Shown piece after piece: positions 61,170-64,000 of a stretch of 64,000 nt of DNA; positions within the stretch are counted from its first letter, which is position 1, and every line of letters begins with the position of its first letter. The notes under the pieces are model-generated. The model saw only the letters and a list, made by a program, of their open reading frames with translations. It was not told the origin of the DNA and did no database searches. A program made the translations under genes and the position numbers. The DNA is from Kalaharituber pfeilii (lineage: Eukaryota > Ascomycota > Pezizomycetes > Pezizales > Pezizaceae). Location: contig WHUZ01000005.1 in assembly GCA_015179045.1 (NCBI GenBank), positions 1,178,001 through 1,242,000 on the forward strand. Direction: 5' to 3'.

Positions 61170-61937
61170 TAGCTAGTAAAATAAGTATTCGGACAGGGGG
61201 CTCATGCATATAATGCGCTATGCAGTATTTGGCATGAGATTTCATGGTAGATGTGTCTGAAGTTTTATTACGTAAAAGCTATTCAGACAGCTGACATAAT
61301 GAATTTGGGTCTCTTCAATAGTACCTAAGTTATGTCCTGCTACTCGAATAGCTGTAAGCGGGGTTATACGATTTTAAAAAACAAAAAGTACCTAAGTATC
61401 AGAGTATCAGAGAGAGTACTGATATTCTAATAGATTTTGAGATTCCATTACTGTTCTGAAGGCCATTTCGGAGTTGCTTCCGAGGAGGCTGCTCCGGAGG
61501 TTGCTCGGGATGAGAGACTACTCTGGTGGCTGCATGAGAGGCCGTCCCGGAGGCTGCACAGGATGAGAGGCTGCTCCGAAAGCTGCTAGGGATGAGCAGC
61601 TGTTCAAGAAGCTGTTCTGGAGGCTCTTCCCTATATTATTCTAATAGTTATCATATATATCGGTACTAAGCAACCACCAGAGCAGCCTCTCGAATAGCCA
61701 GCCTCTGAAATAGCATGCACAATCTATTAGAATATTAGTACTTTCTGATGCACTGATACTATTGTATTAGACTGATATTCAAGTTGAAGAGAGCCAAATT
61801 CATTATGTCAGCTGTCCGAATAGCTTTTACGTAATAAAACTTCAGACACATCTACCATGAAATCTCATGCCAAATATTGCATAGCGCATTATATGCATGA
61901 GCCCGCTGTTTGAATACAGTACTTATTTTACTAGCTA
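61170..61937. mobile_element. Foldback element with ~200-bp arms and GC-rich minisatellite core
   Basis: The left arm from 61170 (TAGCTAGTAAAATAAGTA, GGGCTCATGCATATAATGCG...) is mirrored by the right arm ending at 61937. Similarity extends through TAATGAATTTG and, after an insertion, to a second pair of arms (61395-61443 and 61723-61765). The core (about 61470-61625) is a degenerate tandem array of GGAGGCTGCTCCGGATGAGA-like units. TA lies at 61186-61187 and 61920-61921, inside a palindromic 18-bp flank, so the true ends may be a little further in. No coding potential. Confidence 0.68.
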
Positions 61938-62110
61938 GTACAGTACGTGTTAATTAACTGTTCGGTCCGTGGCAGAGATATGGTTACATTAGTCTCATGT
62001 GAGCTGGCTTTTATCATAGCAGCCAGAGGGTCTCGGCATGAGACTATGGTTACATATGGTTATACCGTCTTCCCTGAGATACGGTAGCTAGCTGCCTCAA
62101 ATTACAGTAA

Positions 62111-62486
62111 GGCCCTGTTTGGTTGACCACGTATAGCCGAAGTTTCAAGTGGAAACTATGGCAACCAAATGGTTTCTAACGGGCCGTTTCACACGAAACT
62201 AAACAGTGAGTTCTCCGCCGGCAAAAATTGGAAGGTCCACTTTGCTCGTAGTTCTGACATTTTGGGTAGGCTGATTGAGTGCTATAGCAGAAGGCATAGA
62301 CAGTGATAGAGATAGCAGTAGTAGCGTGAGACTCGGAATGCAATAGCTGCAATTGATGGGGTTGACATTGGTGGCCGCAGGATCCAATCTTTTGCACTTC
62401 CCCAGTTCCAATATCCCGCCTTGGCCATTCAAACTGATGCTAGGTCTAAACTATCTGATACGACCTAACTGCAACCAAACAGGGCC
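62111..62486. mobile_element. PIF/Harbinger-type MITE, TIR GGCCCTGTTTGGTTG, TSD TAA
   Basis: Perfect 15-bp TIRs GGCCCTGTTTGGTTG bound a 376-bp element. TAA is duplicated on both sides (62108-62110 and 62487-62489), which is the target preference of PIF/Harbinger transposons. No protein is encoded. The TIR is unlike that of the PIF/Harbinger element at 47958-49076, so a different transposase would have moved it. Confidence 0.85.
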
Positions 62487-62489
62487 TAA

Positions 62490-63071
62490 GTAACATATAT
62501 TACTAGTAAGTATACGTAAACAAACAAACACACACACAAAAAAAAAAAAAAGAAAAGAAAAAGAAAAAAAAAACGCTCTGGGTTGATCATTAGAAAAAAA
62601 GAAATTTAAAGTGAGCAGTGGCGAGAGTAACGTCGTATCACATGACCCAAATTGAGACTCCATTATCCCCACTTAGAGCTATGTATGTTGATGGTATCAA
62701 CTTGCTCCAACCATCCTTGCCTCGGTACTCTATTCCAAAGTTAACCCTAAGACAACTTTGGCCCATGGCCATCAAGCTGTTGTGGGGAAGAGCCAAATGT
62801 ACTGTCGTGCAAGCACGTGAAAAGCACTCATTAACGTTGAACTTGCCCTCTATACAATCCTCATGAAGTACTCTCAAAGTTTCACCTTCGCTTGGAATGT
62901 GCACAGAACCTTTCAGATGCAACAACGATTGTAGCACGCTCTTCAGAAATTGCACCCTTATATACTTTGTATGTTAAACTACTTATCTTCAATAACTGTA
63001 TATTACTCAAATAAAACAAATGAACAATAAGCAAGAATTTAATTGGAATAAGTAATCGAGAATTGAAAACA

Positions 63072-63103
<32 letters not shown>

Positions 63104-63769
63104 TAAAAAGCCTATTTTCACTTGCCAAAAGAAACACTACAAGGGAAAAAGAGAGAGAGAGAGAAAAAAAAAAAAAAAAGAACGTTGGGCACACCTACAA
63201 AGGAAAAGATTCGACAATAGACAGTAAGTTGGCGGAAAGCATGAGAAAATGAGAAGAAACCCGAAAGCAAAACCAGGATCAGAAGCAAGGTGTTGGAAGT
63301 GTGGCATAAAACATCCCTATGCCAACTAAGTAGGAAAATCTCCAGCAAAGCAACTTCAATCTTAATCTTAATTGGCCCACAAACACATAGGCACTCTTGA
63401 ACCGTGACAGCCTGAAATTCATTCTTACAGAAGCAAAAAATGATGAAGAGAAGTAAGCAGTAAGACAAAAAATAGAGGAAATAGAATAGGAAAAGGAAAA
63501 AAGTAAAATAAAAAGGGAAAAGTCTAATTGATTGAGAAGAACTCCCCATGCATACTTAAGCAAGCAATGAACCCACCTTCCACACATAGAAATGAGAAAA
63601 AGCCTAGGTTGCCAGACCGCCAGACCATTTGGATTCGCAATACATCAAGCCTCCTTACCCTCCCGCCCATCGACCTCTCATTGCATATACTATACGCACT
63701 CTTGATACCTTGCCCAGCATTGCATGATACTTGCCAAATGCTCTCCACAAGTATAGATATAAGTGTTGC
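62490..63769. other. Spacer and 3' flank of the epsin gene
   Basis: A-rich low-complexity tracts at 62537-62572, 63068-63110 and 63154-63180. The part next to 63770 is probably the 3' UTR of the minus-strand epsin. No gene supported. Confidence 0.5.
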
Positions 63770-64000
63770 CTATAGATCTATCAATTGACCTGTTGTTGGT
63801 TGCTGTGACGTTTGCTGTGGTGCGAACGCACTAAATGGATTGCTTGACTGCTGCTGTCCGAAGCCACCTCCATACCCGTTCATACCCATACCTGCTGGCC
63901 CAGTATGCGCAGGAACTAGTCTGTTCGCAGGCGGTGGCTGTAATGAACCTGCCCCAGTCATCTGGTTGAAAAATGGATTGTTACCAGTTGCTTGAGAGGC
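63770..64000 (-). CDS. Epsin-like endocytic adaptor, C-terminus (5' part outside window)
   Basis: The minus-strand frame is open to the window edge and ends at 63770. It reads ATGNNPFFNQMTG, then Gly/Gln-rich sequence, SSNPFSAFAPQQ and the terminal TGQLIDL. NPF motifs bind EH-domain proteins and a C-terminal LIDL-type clathrin box is a trait of the Ent1/Ent2 epsins. The ENTH domain would lie upstream, outside the window, so the call rests on the tail only. Confidence 0.78.
   Translation of the reverse strand, partial: ASQATGNNPFFNQMTGAGSLQPPPANRLVPAHTGPAGMGMNGYGGGFGQQQSSNPFSAFAPQQTSQQPTTGQLIDL

Noticed and set aside
63118..63549. 143-codon Phe/Leu-rich minus-strand ORF next to the epsin
   Set aside because: Made of A-rich 3' flank read in reverse; hydrophobicity follows from T-rich codons.
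1..64000. tRNA, rRNA or CRISPR sequences
   Set aside because: Looked for GGTTCGANNCC-type B boxes, conserved rRNA blocks and regularly spaced repeats by eye; nothing convincing. A covariance-model scan would be needed to exclude small RNAs.

Overview
This window looks like nuclear DNA of a filamentous ascomycete (Pezizomycotina). The genes have short GT-AG introns of about 50-100 nt. The recognisable proteins are fungal: a LaeA-like methyltransferase, a YLR419W/DHX29-type helicase, an Mlp1/Tpr nucleoporin, a Sit4-associated SAPS protein and an epsin. Genes are sparse, and the long spacers are full of small or decayed transposable elements. A repeat-rich genome such as a Pezizomycetes (truffle-like) genome would fit, but that is inference.

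Layout. 1-920: 3' part of a LaeA-like methyltransferase (+). 921-6161: spacer with three terminal-inverted-repeat (TIR) elements and a solo LTR. 6162-7993: secreted, Cys-rich, Ser/Thr-rich single-pass membrane protein (-). 7994-16297: spacer with a GTTACG-rich foldback, a second solo LTR and a perfect 110-bp hairpin MITE. 16298-19486: large charged disordered protein (-). 19487-24408: spacer with no gene I can support. 24409-30065: 13-exon DExH RNA helicase (-). 30358-32188: 1.8-kb foldback element with about 430-bp arms and a nested LTR relic. 32765-35583: patatin-like protein (-) whose nucleophile serine is Gly and whose oxyanion-loop codon region carries an apparent +1 frameshift. 35.7-36.6 kb: GC-rich island. 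37308-38242: deleted Tc1/mariner element abutting a stop-ridden reading frame. 39598-46379: Mlp1/Tpr nucleoporin (+). 47165-51269: an intronless ornithine cyclodeaminase-family gene (-) lying between two inverted copies of one TA-flanked repeat family, next to a deleted PIF/Harbinger element. 53.2-53.9 kb: second GC-rich island. 54601-57981: SAPS phosphatase-associated protein (+). 58389-60142: unrecognised acidic/basic protein (+). 61170-62486: a foldback element and a PIF/Harbinger-type MITE. 63770-64000: C-terminus of an epsin (-).

The host genes are unrelated housekeeping genes (nuclear pore, translation-type helicase, phosphatase regulation, endocytosis) and do not form a pathway or cluster. 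What stands out is the repeat content. At least eight elements are bounded by TA, TAA or 5-bp duplications that can be read directly. They include Tc1/mariner-like, PIF/Harbinger and LTR types, several reduced to TIRs, and some with transitions that resemble repeat-induced point mutation. I found no convincing tRNA, rRNA or CRISPR sequence.
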